Shown piece by piece: positions 45,682 to 57,424 of a stretch of 64,000 nucleotides of DNA. How positions within the stretch are numbered: position 1 is the first letter of the stretch; the number at the start of each line of letters is the position of its first letter. The translations under genes were made by a program, and so were the position numbers. Under the pieces are notes generated by a model, which saw nothing but the letters and a program-made list of their open reading frames with translations, searched no databases and was not told the origin of the DNA. Origin of the DNA: Cinnamomum chago (Eukaryota; Streptophyta; Magnoliopsida; Laurales; Lauraceae); contig CP142456.1 of assembly GCA_038049695.1 (NCBI GenBank), positions 18,318,501 through 18,382,500 on the forward strand, read 5' to 3'.

Positions 45682-47910
45682 TGTTAGGGTTTTTATAGAT
45701 TGCAATTTGATGGATGCATTATCATTCAAGCATCATTTGATTTACACACTTGCATTGGTTTTAAATAAACTTGAAATCTTGTTTTATTCATGCATTGCTT
45801 TTAAGAGTTGTAAAAGTTTTGATTTATGCATGATTTGTATTTTCATCTTGGATGCATTTGTTTTAAGAAAGAGTTTTCAAGAAATCAAGCAAGCCTTTGT
45901 TTTAAAAGTTTTGAATCTTTTTAGGCTTTTTATGTCATGTTTTAAAAACCATTAGAATCTTTAAAACATGTTTTTCAAGCTTGATTTAGTGGCCAAAAGG
46001 TCTCCCAAAGAAATACCTTTAAAATGTGAAAAGTTGAATTTTTGCAAAAAGGGGGGGTGGCCCGGCAGTGTCGCCGGTCGACCGACCCACAGGTCTCGGT
46101 CGACCGAGGACACTGCAGCAGAATTTTGCCTGAAGCCCCAACGGTAAGAAATATGACCGTTGTGCCTTCCCGGTCGACCGAGACCCCTTTGCCGGTCGAC
46201 CGAGAACTAGCCGTTGGCAACTTTTTGCTATAAATATGAGTTCTTTCCCTTGCCAAAAGTTGGGAATTTTTAACCCCTCCTTGAGAGGATTTGAGGCATA
46301 TCAAAAGGGAAAAGAACCAAGGGATGAAGGGGATGATTAGGAAAGCTAAAGCTTGGATTAATGAAGTTAAACCACCAAGTAGGCTCTTCCTTCCTTAATC
46401 ATATGTTTTCATGCTTTTGTTTTATTTTTGGTAAATCATTTCTAGCATGTTAAACTATGTTTGTGTTGTGTCCTTAACATATTTTATGTTTTGAGTTGAT
46501 TTATTGTTTTGGATACAACACCATATGATTCAATCCAAGTAGTACTTAACTTTGGTAAATCTAAGTAGATCATGTTAATGAAAGAACCTTTGAAATCATA
46601 TGTAACATGATCCATATACTTGGTTGAATCTTTGGTTGTTGTTTTCCATCATAAGAACATCTCTTTCAAAACTAACTTATGTTTTGGATTCAACTTCTTT
46701 ACAAATCATATGTTTTCATGTTTTGTTTTATCATTGGTAAATCTTTAGTAACATGATAATATATGATGTGTTGTATCCTTAGCATGTTTTATAATTTGAA
46801 TTGATCTATTGTTTTGGATGCATCACCATTTGATTCAATACAAGTAGTACTTAATCTTTGGTAAATCTAAGTAGATCATGTTAATGGAAACATCTTTGAA
46901 ATTAGATGTAACATGATTCATATACTTGATTGAATCTTTGGTTGTTGTTTTTCCATCATAAGAAAATCTCTTTCAAATGTATCTTATGTTTTGGATTCAA
47001 CATGTTTACAAATCATATGTGTATTATTGTTTTAAAGTTTCACAACTTGCATAACTTTGATAGGTAAATCATTTTCAGTTGTATTTATAATTACATATGA
47101 TTTGTCCCCTCATTTCAATCAAATCTATTTTTATGTTTTGAGCTACATTGTTGATTTGATTGACATCCCTATGCATCACATGTTTAGAGCTAATCCATTT
47201 CATACAACTTGTGTAACTTTGATATCATTAACAAGTTGTTACTTTTAACATGTGATTGCATTACATCCTCAATCATAAATGTTTTATGAGCTAGAACTTT
47301 CAAAAGCCTTAGGCTTACATTTATGAGCTTTCATTTTAAAAATGATTGAGGACATCACACACACACCTCATGTACTTTCATCTTTGCATTCATAGTGTGT
47401 GTGTGTAGTTGTTATTCACTTCCATATCCGCCTATTTTAGAGGCAAATGTAATGAGCTAAAATGAATCTCCATCTAGTGTATTAAAGACACAACTTAGTG
47501 AGATAACCAACCATGTGGTTGAAGAGGTTATTGCTTAGCCTATAAAAGCATAGTGTATAGGTTGATGTTAAGCCTTGAAAAACATCAATGTAAAGGTTAT
47601 TGCTTAGCCTTGGAAAGCATATTGTAAAGGTTATTGCTTAGCCTATTGAAAAGCATAAATAGTGGAAATCCGGTGGGGTGTTGGATCACAAGCCGGTAGT
47701 GGATGTAGGCATTGAGGCCGAACCACTATAAATACTTGTGTGATGGTGATTGCTTTGTGGTGATTCTTTTGTTAGCTTCCGCATCTTGTATGATTAATCA
47801 TCACATGTGACTAGTTTGTTTTAAAGAAGTTAAAATTGATTATAATTGGTCACAATTGAAGCTCACCCTATTCACCCCCCCTCTAGGGTTCGGATCCCCA
47901 TGGACTTACA
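45682..47910 (+). repeat. 5' LTR (2229 bp)
   Basis: TG...CA termini. It contains four copies of the palindrome CGGTCGACCG (46075, 46097, 46171, 46193), a TATA-like CTATAAATAT at 46228, two tandem 307-bp units (46397-46703 and 46704-47010) and three AGGTTATTGCTTAGCCT copies (47525, 47594, 47628). A second TATA-like CTATAAATAC lies near 47726. Against the 3' LTR I found only two differences: C at 46063 (A at 59348) and G at 46798 (T at 60083). Confidence 0.95.
46075..46237 (+). promoter_or_regulatory. LTR promoter: four CGGTCGACCG palindromes and TATA box
   Basis: The palindromes start at 46075, 46097, 46171 and 46193: two pairs, each with 22-bp spacing, about two helical turns. CTATAAATAT at 46228 follows 26 bp after the last one. 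This suggests a binding platform for a dimeric factor upstream of the start of transcription. The same block is at 59360-59522 in the 3' LTR. Confidence 0.6.
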
Positions 47911-49653
47911 AGTGGTATCAGAGAGGGTTACTCCATTTTAGGGCTTAACAACCCGGAGTTGATCCTTGCTAGATTTGGACCCTAGTGTTGTGATTTATTG
48001 CATATCTTTTTAAAGATTTCCACTATGTTTGAAAATAATATTTTCCCTAGCCTCTTTGCACCACTCTAAGACTTTTCTAAGTTATATCTTCTAGAGTTGG
48101 TGAGTCCTCAAAGTGATCTCTCAAGGACACCTTTTCAAGACCTTAGGTGTATTTTCAAAGGTAGACTATTTGAGTAACCTTAAGGCCTTGATACCCCTAG
48201 ACCAACCTATGCTTTTTAGTTATATCTTTTTGTTGGTCATGTTACATTTGCATTTTGTTTCTTTAAAGTCACATCTTTTAAAATGCAATGTTTCTTTGTG
48301 ATCATTTGATTTTGTCTTCATGAACGTTTATAGTTATATCTCATGGTTTTCAAAATCCTTTGATTGCAACCTTTTCATGATGGTTTTGCATTTTGATCAT
48401 ATAGTTATATTTCTTGTAGTGCATATCTATTCATGATCAATTCATTGTGATTACAAATGCTTTCATAGCTAGTTTTTCATGATCAATTGATGTTGGAAAA
48501 TCATTTGATGTTTGTCATAGTTAGATCCTTTTTGGAAATCAAATGATTTGAAGCAACCTTAGTTTTCCATTGATTTACAAGTTATATCTTTTGATATGGA
48601 AAATTTGTAAGTGTCTATTGTTTTTACAAATTGAAAACTTTACAATAGTACACTTCTTGTTTTTCAAATTCACTTGCTCTTAATTCTAAATGATTCTTTG
48701 TTGGAATTTCATACATTGAAGTGATTTGAAAAACTTTGGAAAATGTTCTAAGCTTTATTAGTTATATTTATAGAAGCATTTTCCTTGAATTTATTTTCTT
48801 GTGCCTAATTATGATTGTATCTTTTGAAAGGAAATAATTTTTACAAACAATTTGCATCTTTGCTCATTTAGTTATATTTCTTTATGCAAATTGATTTTGA
48901 TGTCTTACATTGCTTGGTTGGATATGGTTTCATTGATTTGCATTTTTGTGATTATCTTGGTATATATTCTCATTAATGCATTTTGATGATTGTTTATGTG
49001 CTTTATAGTAAAATCTTGTTTTTGAGCTTTTTAAGTACATATGTGATTTTATGTGCTAAGTTCATTTGGTATAGACCTCATATCTATTTTCCATTGCATT
49101 GTAAGCTTAGTACATTTGTTAAGAGTGGAGATGTTACATGATAGATTGATACCTTTAACTCCATACCTTCTTGTGCTCACATAGTTATATTTTTATTGAT
49201 GATATGGTATGAGTTAGATCTTGAGTGTTGATTAATCCTCTCTATGCAAATGTCAAATTGTTCTATGTATGGTTGTGTTATTTATTATATTTGTAGAAAC
49301 CATACTAGAACTCAAATCCATCCTCTATGCTTTATAGTCTTTTCTTTTTGGATGGTTATGATGTTGATTCATGTATTTTCTCTAAGTGATATCATCCTTA
49401 GACATGTTTCAACTTCATAGTAGTGATCTTGATCATATGAAACTCTTTGAAATCCATTCCTCATATTTCTATGTGTTTGATGGATAACTTAGATGTTGAA
49501 TTCATATGATTTAGTCACTTTTTAAATTGCATGCATTTCAAAGTCATATCCTTGTGCATTGCAATTTATCTTGTTCATCACTATGCTCAATAGTTAAATC
49601 TTTAAAAGTGATGAATATGCATTTATGATGCTTGATGGAATTTTTGCCACATT
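47911..49653 (+). other. Retrotransposon interior, left part
   Basis: Begins with the primer-binding site at 47913. The rest is T-rich with no open polyprotein. The motif TAGTTATATCTTT and relatives (AGTTATATTT, AGTCATATCT) recur at intervals of roughly 50-110 bp, and continue right of element D as AATAGTCATATT. So this is a degenerate periodic spacer in place of gag-pol. Confidence 0.7.
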
Positions 49654-49669
49654 CACTAGTAGAAAAGGG

Positions 49670-50135
49670 ACTTTTAGCGGCCGCCATTAGCCGTCGCTAA
49701 AAGTCCCCTGGCGGTCGCTAATGGGTATTAGCGACCGCCTAGCGACCGCTAAATAGCGGCCGCGATAAGCTCGTCGCAAATGGTTATTAGCGACCGCCAC
49801 ACCCTTTAGCGACCGCCATTTAGGCCTTTAGCGACCGCCATTGGCGGCCGCTAAAAGTAGTTAAAAAATAAAAAAAAATATTTTTTGATTATTTGCGGCC
49901 GCCATTTAGGCCTTTAGCGACCGCCAATGGCGGCCGCAAATAATGAGAAATTTTTTTTTATTTTTTTTTATTTTTGAAAATACCTTTAGCGACCGCCATT
50001 GGCGGTCGCTAAAGGCCGAAATGGCGGCCGCTAATACATAAAAATATTTTTTTTTATTTTTTTTATTTTTGAAAATACCTTTAGCGACCGCCATTGGCGG
50101 TCGCTAAAGGCCGAAATGGCGGCCGCTAATACATA
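49670..50135. repeat. Element D 3' subterminal palindrome array
   Basis: Many TTAGCGACCGCC / GGCGGTCGCTAA motifs, some forming perfect 14-bp-arm palindromes around CCATTGG. A 95-bp unit (from 49981 and from 50076) is tandemly duplicated. The right end of D has only one such pair (57631-57655), so the ends are strongly asymmetric. Confidence 0.9.
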
Positions 50136-50579
50136 AAAATATTTTTTTCCCGATTTTACAAATTTTTCCTTTTTTTTGTACCTGTACCTGTACATATACT
50201 TGATTATATTACATACAACTAAAACAATTAATTAAAAATACTAATAACAAAACAAAGACTTATATTAATCACATTGAAAACATTGCAAAAATTTCAAGAA
50301 ATAATCTTTACAATTCAAGCAAAAATCACATTGAAAACATTACAAAAATTTCAAGAAATTATAATCTTTACAATTCAAGTAAAAAAAAAAAAAAAACAAC
50401 AAAAATAAATATATTGTCTTGACAGGGTGTTGTGATCGATCCGATGCTCTCAAACCTGAAAACAAAACGATTAATAAATATTAATAGTTAATTAAAAAAA
50501 TTGGCAATATATAGTAAATATAAACGAAATTAAGTATTAAAATCAAAATTTTGAGAGTTAAACCTACGTTTCAACTATA
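50136..50579 (-). other. 3' untranslated-like stretch of element D
   Basis: AT-rich with a duplicated CACATTGAAAACATT segment (near 50267 and 50327). On the minus strand an acceptor-like TTTTCAG at about 50457 is followed by a short GC-richer piece, a possible terminal exon. No coding signal. Confidence 0.4.
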
Positions 50580-51752
50580 CGAAAAATCCGAGAGTCGAAA
50601 TCTCAAGCCATCAATTCCAGCAAGTCGGGGATGAATATGAGCTTGTGCCCGTCCAGTTTCACGAAAACCGGAGCCCGTTTGCACGATTTGGGCTCTTGGA
50701 GGCTAATTTCTTCAGTTTTAAGTTAACGTTTTCAGTTAAATCTACGTTTCAAGCATACGAGCAATCCGGGAGTCCTATTTGCGAGCCGTCAGTTCCTACA
50801 AGTCACTCTACCCACGAGCGAAGTGCTCGTGCTGGTTTTTGATTTTTCCGGTGGCCGTTTCCCGTTTCGGACCCCCGGCGGGCAGTTTTCGAGCCTAAGT
50901 GTTGGAAAATGACAGGTTTTCGCTCGTAATTCTCTAACCGGGAGTGCTATTTGCGAGCTGTCAGTTCCTACAAGTCACCCTACCCGCAAGCGAAGTGCTT
51001 GTGCCGGTTTTCGATTTTTTCGGGGGTCGTTTCCCGTTCCGAACCCCCGGCGGGCCGTTTTTGAGCCTAAGTGTTGGAAAATGACAGGTTTTCGCTCGTA
51101 ATTATCTAACCGGGAGTCCTATTTGCGAGCCGTCAGTTCCTACAAGTCACTCTACCCTTGAGTGAAGTGCTCGTGCTGGTTTCCGATTTTTCCGATGGCC
51201 GTTTCCCGTTCCGGACCACCGGCGGGCCGTTTTTCGAGCCTAAGTGTTGGAGAATGACAGGTTTTCGCTCGTAATTCTCTAACCAGGAGTCCTATTTGCG
51301 AGCTGTCAGTTCCTACAAGTCACTCTACCCTTGAGCGAAGTGCTCGTGCTGGTTTCCAATTTTTCCAAAGGCCGTTTCCCTTTCCGGACCCCCGGCGGGC
51401 CTTTTTGGAGCCTAAGTGTTGGAAAATCCTATGTTTTTGCTCGTAATTCTCTAACCGGGAGTCCTATTTGCGAGCCGTCAGTTCATACAAGTCACACTAC
51501 CCTTGAGCGAAGTGCTCGTGCCCATTTTTTATTTTTCTGGGTGCCGTTTCCCGTTCCGGACCCCCGGCGGGCTTTTTTGGAGCCTAAGTGTTGGAAAATC
51601 CTATGTTTTCGCTCGTAATTCTCTAACCGGGAGTCCCATTTGCGAACCGTTAATTCCGACAAGGCACTCTACCCACGAGCGAAGTGCTCGTGCTGGTTTC
51701 CGATTTTTACGGGGGCCGTTTCCCGTTCCGGACCCCCGGCGGGCCGTTTCTC
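50580..51752 (-). repeat. 172-bp satellite array in element D, about 5.7 clear units plus a degenerate one
   Basis: The unit mark AGTTCCTAC (and variants) occurs at 50791, 50963, 51135, 51308, 51480 and 51652: 172-173 bp apart. A diverged unit precedes it from about 50580. On the minus strand units read GTAGGAACTGACAGCTCGC, TTTTCCAACACTTAGGCTC and CGGAACGGGAA, the same elements as in the array at 43622-44968. Relative to element polarity both arrays run the same way and lie 3' of the genes. Confidence 0.95.
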
Positions 51753-52193
51753 TCTCATATGCTTGCTTGAAATCTCACTCTATGACAAGAAAAAAGAGGA
51801 AAGCATAATTAAAGCCATACATACCTTACAGAAGATGGAAACGCACAAGACCCATAACCTACAACACACAAAACAAAAAAAACGATGTAGCTCAGCCACT
51901 GAGGAAAAAAAAACATGAGAACAGGAGACAACAGTTTCACCCCCTACTTCTGAATGAGAAGCCCCCACAACACTCAGGCACTTCACCCATGACTCAAAAC
52001 AATTTCCCAAAAAGGGCTCACAATCAAGACTAGGCGGTAAAAATATCACCTTCCAAAACCCAAAAAAAAAAAAAGAACACAATTTATACCAACCTCACCC
52101 CCTGTTTCAAATGTTATCCAAACTACAGAATGTAATAAAACTAAAATTTGAAAAAAAGAGGAACTAAATAGGAAGAGCAAAAGAAACACTGAC
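51753..52193. other. Unassigned stretch next to ARF exons in D
   Basis: AC-rich on the plus strand; no exon recognised. The downstream ARF exons expected after 52194 were not found here. Confidence 0.4.
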
Positions 52194-52934
52194 CTTGGAT
52201 TGTAAAATACAGTGAAGGGACTATGGTTGTAGCAGCATGTGCTGCTGCAACTAGAATCCCAATAAGCATAATATCACTTGACAAAACAGATGAAGATATA
52301 TTCATAGGTTGCTTCTTAGCCCGCCTAATGCCCAAGAGTAGTTGTGATTTTTCATCTCTGCTCTCAAGCAGAAGCAAAAAAAATGTGAATCACAAAAAAG
52401 TGGCAGATACCAAGATATGATTACTTATGATTGTATAGCTCATATAAATCAGTTGATACATGGAAAAGAGAAGACTTCCAAAAATCAATTGATATGTGAG
52501 AAGAAGAGAATGAATATTTTTGAGATTTTGGAAAGAAAGAAACAAAATATATTCAGCAGCTGGTGACCTTGAATTAATTCATATTAAAAAAAAAACACGC
52601 ACTATATTTCAGAGACTGAAAACACGATCAAGTCTGATTTCAAATAAAAAGATGACTCCCACAAATGATGGCAACTCTTGTCTTTCCTCTACCAATTTCT
52701 GCTATACTATTTATTTCTTGCCTTTATTATCATGAACCTATATTGCAGACATTTTCTCCTGACTGATATGATGTGGACTTTCACTTTTCTTTAGGAGACT
52801 TAGATCCAGAATGAAGCATTTATAGTATAGACTTATGGAATACCTAATAAATAAGACAAAATCACTGGCAAAGAGTCTCTTTCCGCTCACAAATAAACTC
52901 CAACCAGTCGTAAGTAAATGCCGCTTTGGCTGAC
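52194..52934 (-). pseudogene. Captured auxin response factor, two adjacent exons
   Basis: ARFs are nuclear transcription factors that bind auxin response elements. Exon 1 (52934-52844) reads [20 protein letters not shown] and FVLFI, the end of the B3 DNA-binding domain. After a 486-bp GT-AG intron, exon 2 (52357-52194) reads [37 protein letters not shown], then FTVFYNP in a shifted frame: the start of the Auxin_resp domain, most like the ARF6/ARF8 group. The splice phase (AT-TAG|A-GAT) is intact. Lesions: a one- or two-base loss near 52225 and altered residues where the family has AGDSV. The introns show that genomic DNA was captured. No other ARF exon was found on either side. Confidence 0.9.
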
Positions 52935-53362
52935 CTGTAATCATGAAGAGGAACAGGAACTAGCTCTCGGTTACTTGAGTATGAGAATAATAAACATAAA
53001 AGAAGTATCTGCAAAGCTCACCTAACCTTTGCTCTCTGCCTAATTACTAAAGATTTTCAAGGCCATACTTTGTTTAATCTTCTTAATTTTTTGGGATTTC
53101 CTACTCCACTAAATAGAAGTTTATAGTTTTAATGTTCAAGGGAACATATTGTTTTTGTTGTCCATGTATCTTTGTATAAAGTCCTTTGTTTGCTCTTTTG
53201 GGGATTGTTAGTAGTTTCAGTTCTTCCATCAATACATATCAACCTTCCAGCAAAGAAAAAAAAAAGTAAAAAGGGAACAATTGTGCATTAAGATTTTACT
53301 ATCTTTTACTCAATGAAGAAAAAAACGAGAACTTTGAGGATCATTGTGTGTTTCCACATCAA
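52935..53362. other. Unassigned intron-like DNA in D
   Basis: AT-rich, with no exon recognised upstream of the ARF fragment. Confidence 0.4.
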
Positions 53363-53835
53363 ATTCAGATCACAGTCAACTGCATGCAATTGCATCACCG
53401 ATTTTTCTCCATCATTCATTCAACAACATTAACAAACAACAACAAATAAATCAAATGAAAAAAAAATTAAAACATACTAGCAACTGTAGCAAGATTGAAT
53501 GGTGCGAGCAAAAACAGGATTTCCTACACTCAATACACAAAAACAGCAACAGGAAAAAAAAAAAAAAAAAATCTATAACTGTATACATATATATAATTCA
53601 GATCACAGCCAACTGCATGCAATTGCATCACCGATTTTTCTCCATCATTCATTCAACAACATTAACAAACAACAACAAATAAATCAAATGAAAAAGAAAA
53701 TTAAAACATACCAGCAGCTGTAGCAAGATTGAATGCTGCGAGCAAAAAGAGAGTTTCCTACACTCAATACACAAAAACAGCAACAGGAAAAAGATTAAAA
53801 ATAAAAAAAAATCTGTAACTGTATACATATATAAA
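53363..53835. repeat. Tandem duplication, 233-bp unit
   Basis: ATTCAGATCACAG starts at 53363 and again at 53596. The two units agree closely, differing mainly in poly-A length and a few bases. A recent tandem duplication inside element D. Confidence 0.85.
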
Positions 53836-54160
53836 TCGGGAAAGAGAGAGAAATAGAGAGACAGAGGGAGAGGGCGGGGGAGAGGGAAAGGGAGAGGCAG
53901 CGGGAGAGAGAGAGAGAGGACCAGTGGCAGTTCAGGTGCAGGGAATGAGAGAGAGAACCGGTGGCAGCTCCAATCGTGCGGGAGGGAGAGGGAGGCCTCC
54001 ATTACTTGCTTTCTTTTCAATCCGACTCATCAGTCCTAAGCGTAGTGCCTGCAAGATGACAAAAATATTAGGAATGTTTATCAAGAGTCAAGAGTGCATA
54101 TGGGTATTAGTTTCTCTAAAGAAGTACTACTCTGAGTGAGAGAGAGAGAGAGAGAGAGAA
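53836..54160 (-). repeat. Second CT-rich tract in D (GA-rich on plus)
   Basis: GAGAGAGGG-type runs at 53838-53990 and a (GA)n run at 54137-54160. On the minus strand it looks like another CT-rich leader, lying between the DP and ARF fragments, so D may be a fusion of two element parts or may contain a copied leader. Confidence 0.5.
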
Positions 54161-54235
54161 CTGAGTGACAACAAGTGGAACCAATGTCTCAAGACCATCT
54201 TAATATAATATAATAAAATACAAAATGGCACATAC

Positions 54236-55515
54236 CTCTAACTCTTTAATGTCATGAGGGCTCGTTCTTGGAAACCCCTTCCATTGTATTTCCTTTTTGT
54301 CCTTAGCAATGATATCAATTGCCATGAGAACATTTAATGCATCATACACTCGTCGCCGTATGTTCTTTTCATCAAACTATAGATGAGAGTAAAAGGTATC
54401 ACTAGACGCTACTACCTTAATGACAAATCTGTAATGAAATATGGGAATTGCAATGTTATTATCTAAAAAAGTTTTGGCTTGAGTCAAACCTCATTCAGAG
54501 GTACAGGATTAACATCTGGGGCTGGTAACTCTGCAATGATCTCATCTGCAACCTGAAACCAAAGACCCATTCCACTCAACACCACAAAACTAAACTTCCG
54601 AAAGAGATGAACAAGAAAAACAGGTTATACAGTATGGTCACTTCCCATCATCCAGATTAATCTGTACATACCAAACAATGTTGTAGCTAATTATGGTTTT
54701 ATTATGTATCAGCTACATTCTTCTTCTTCAGAACTTGTAATCTTTTACTTTGTTTAGTAATATGGCTGTCCACAGTCTTATTTAACCGCTATAGACCTAC
54801 CCATACAGTCCTTTTTTTATTATATACCACTATTTTGGGGCCTCTTAAAGAACGAAGATCCCCTGTAATTAAACTATTACCCTTTAAAATGCTCCAAGCA
54901 TTCAACTAACACTTCTTTAGCCTGAAACCCTTAACAGAAGTGCCATTTCACTCCATACCCTACTTAATCTTCCAAATTTTAAAAATGACAAACTGGCCAT
55001 CAAATATTACCTCACTGTATGTGGTCCTTCCCTTCATCTCAAGCTTCTTGCAAACTGAATAAAGAACAAAAAGAAAAAAGCTCGGTGAGCTAAGCTTCAA
55101 GCAAAGAGTCCATCAAATAGGATAACTGAAATTTTAGATGGGGTGAGCACATGATAATCATTACAAGGCTTTAAAATTGCCAAAGTTAGAATAATACAAA
55201 TCATTCCAAGACAAGTGGAAAAAAGAATCTGCTGTTATGACGAAATTTCTTGTCCAAGACGAGTGGTAAAAAGAATCTGCTGTTATGACGAAATTTCTTG
55301 GCAAACAGATATGTCATCAGATGAAACAAAGATGTACAAAAGATCAATAGACAGAGTGGCACACAGACATTTACTTAAAAAACCCAATGAAAGGGCAGCA
55401 CAGTGTTGCTAAATCTAATGATAAAAGCGCATTAAATGAATCTCATTGAATGATACTAACCTATCAAACTGAAATGACGAAGTCCTCCGCCAGCAATTCG
55501 TGAAACTCTCTTCTT
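54236..55515 (-). pseudogene. Captured DP (E2F dimerisation partner) gene, four exons, open and in phase
   Basis: DP proteins pair with E2F to bind DNA and control S-phase genes. Four minus-strand exons: about 55515-55461 (RIAGGGLRHFSLI), 55054-55011 (CKKLEMKGRTTYSE), 54552-54490 (VADEIIAELPAPDVNPVPLN) and 54376-54236 ([20 protein letters not shown], then [20 protein letters not shown]). The phases (1, 0, 0) fit and no stop or shift is present in about 103 codons, which span the winged-helix DNA-binding domain with the [11 protein letters not shown] helix. The dimerisation half and the C-terminus are absent. Introns are retained, so genomic DNA was captured. Each exon is too short to stand out as a long open frame. 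The first exon start is approximate. Whether it is transcribed or is only a fragment is unknown. Confidence 0.92.
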
Positions 55516-57410
55516 CTTTTATGCACTATTTAACATTAGTGAATTAGTTCCCAACCATTCATTGGTCATGTAAGTCAACTGTATCTCCTTCAATGGTTTC
55601 CCGAACCCAATTGAACATTTTTAAACATATTTCTCTAAAAATATTCCATAGACAGATCCATTCTCTAAAAATTGGTTTCATCACTGGCACGATCATCCTT
55701 TTACTCCTTAGGTGATGATGGTGTGTACTCTGTGGCGCCCTCGTGCTTGAAGAACTAGATCCTTGTTAGGATCCTTGACACACACCCTGGGCTAAAAAAT
55801 TCCTCTTTGGTTAAATCAGATTCAATGGCCTATTTTCATGCACATAATTCGCCATGAATTGTGAATATATGCATAGCACAATGATGATGATAAAGTGGTT
55901 ATTTTTTATTTTTTATCTTTGAATAATTAAAGAGGTTATTTCATACATACATAGTAAAGCATTCTGGCCCTGCAATGAAGTTCACTGCTGCCAGCATAAC
56001 TAAATCAGTGAAGTATTCTTACTAGAAATTCAACTTACTCTGCTTCAATCTAATTTCCAATTAAAAGAAGCAAACACAGAGGGCATGTTAGTGGGTTACA
56101 CTGATAAATCACAAAATATTCTCTCCCAGAAAGTCAAAAAATGAAAGAAAACATGATAACTAAGCTGCAATTATAATAACTTAAATATAATCTCCCCACA
56201 TCATTTCAAGCTCAACAGGTTAATGAAAGGAAAGCACGCTCCAACAAAAGCAGACAACAAAAAATATACTGTTGCTTTGAAAAATATCTTAGCTTAAAAT
56301 CTAACTATTGATTCTATTCAACCCCAAGAAGCTCTCATCATTTTCTCATACCACACTACAAAATTACACAACATACTCAGATTCAAGGAAGAAGTTAAAA
56401 ATACAAGACGAATAACTCAATTAAAGGAAGAAGTTACAAATACAAGAAGGAGACAAGTAAAAGAGAGAAAAAAAAAAGTAAAAAAATTGAGATCCTAAAA
56501 AAAAATTGAGGATCACAGCTCAGAAGATCTCATATTTGGAAGTGATTTCTGAAAAGAAGGAGAGAAAAATCAAAGAGTTTGACCAGATCAATTGCAATGA
56601 CGATCACTTGGAATACCATCGCATTGTCGTCATTCCAAACCCTCATCTCTGCAATACCATCGCATCACCCCGCACCACACCTGCCATCGTCAACCACCAC
56701 CACATCCATCCATCCATCAAATTTCACTACATCCAACCCTTTCATCACCATCACAGACCATCACCGTTCCAACAGCCCTCCCCTCATCACCTTCTCCACA
56801 ACACCCCTGACACCCCACAACTCTTCCCAACCCATCCTCATCATTGTCCAAACCTTTCCATTACATCTAGCCCCTCCATCCCACACAGTCAACGCCCCAT
56901 CCACCATCCGGAACAGAAAAACAACCCTCATGCTAAAACCCACGTCTGAAACCCCTTTTGAAACACACACACACACACAAAAAAAAGAAAAGTTTCACAG
57001 AATGGAAAAGGCAGCAATTGAATGAATCCCTGCTGAAACCCACCACCCAAACCAGATCATCTAACCCATCTCAATCCAGGCGACCCAAAACAGCCCAATC
57101 GACACCCTCACACCCAAAATCAATCCCCTCCTGACGCCTTACTCTCATCAAAACCCCGAAATAAACATCTCCACCCACTAATACCCATCAAGCCCTTCCA
57201 TTCCCACCGAAACCCTTCTCCAAAATTCCTCTTCACAAAAGCTCCAGCCCAGCATAACAAGAAAAAGAAAAATAAATCAGCAGAAAGAAGAAGAACGAGA
57301 GCAGAGAGCAGAGAGTAGAAGAAGAAAGAGAAGAGGGCCGAAGTGTACCTGCCACCATCGTCGCAGCCATTCTCTCCCAGCTTGTTGCCTACACGTCCGG
57401 CATCCACTCA
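55516..57410. other. 5' region of D upstream of the DP exons
   Basis: AT-rich at first, then from 56580 C-rich on the plus strand with CCATCACC- and CACCAC-type runs. Open frames here are His/Pro/Ser-rich and low-complexity. On the minus strand near 57360-57380 a short ATGGCTGCGACGATGGTGG followed by a GGCAG|GTACAC donor looks like a first exon. It may start a chimeric transcript with the DP exons; this is inference. Confidence 0.4.
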
Positions 57411-57424
57411 CCTGTAATCACACA

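Noticed and set aside
46042-46304. Overlapping frames of 63 and 109 codons around the LTR palindromes
   Set aside because: They are open by chance over the CGGTCGACCG block and recur only because the LTR is duplicated.
56342-56362. CACTACAAAATT as another CACTA terminus
   Set aside because: No subterminal array beside it and no partner end; it lies within element D.
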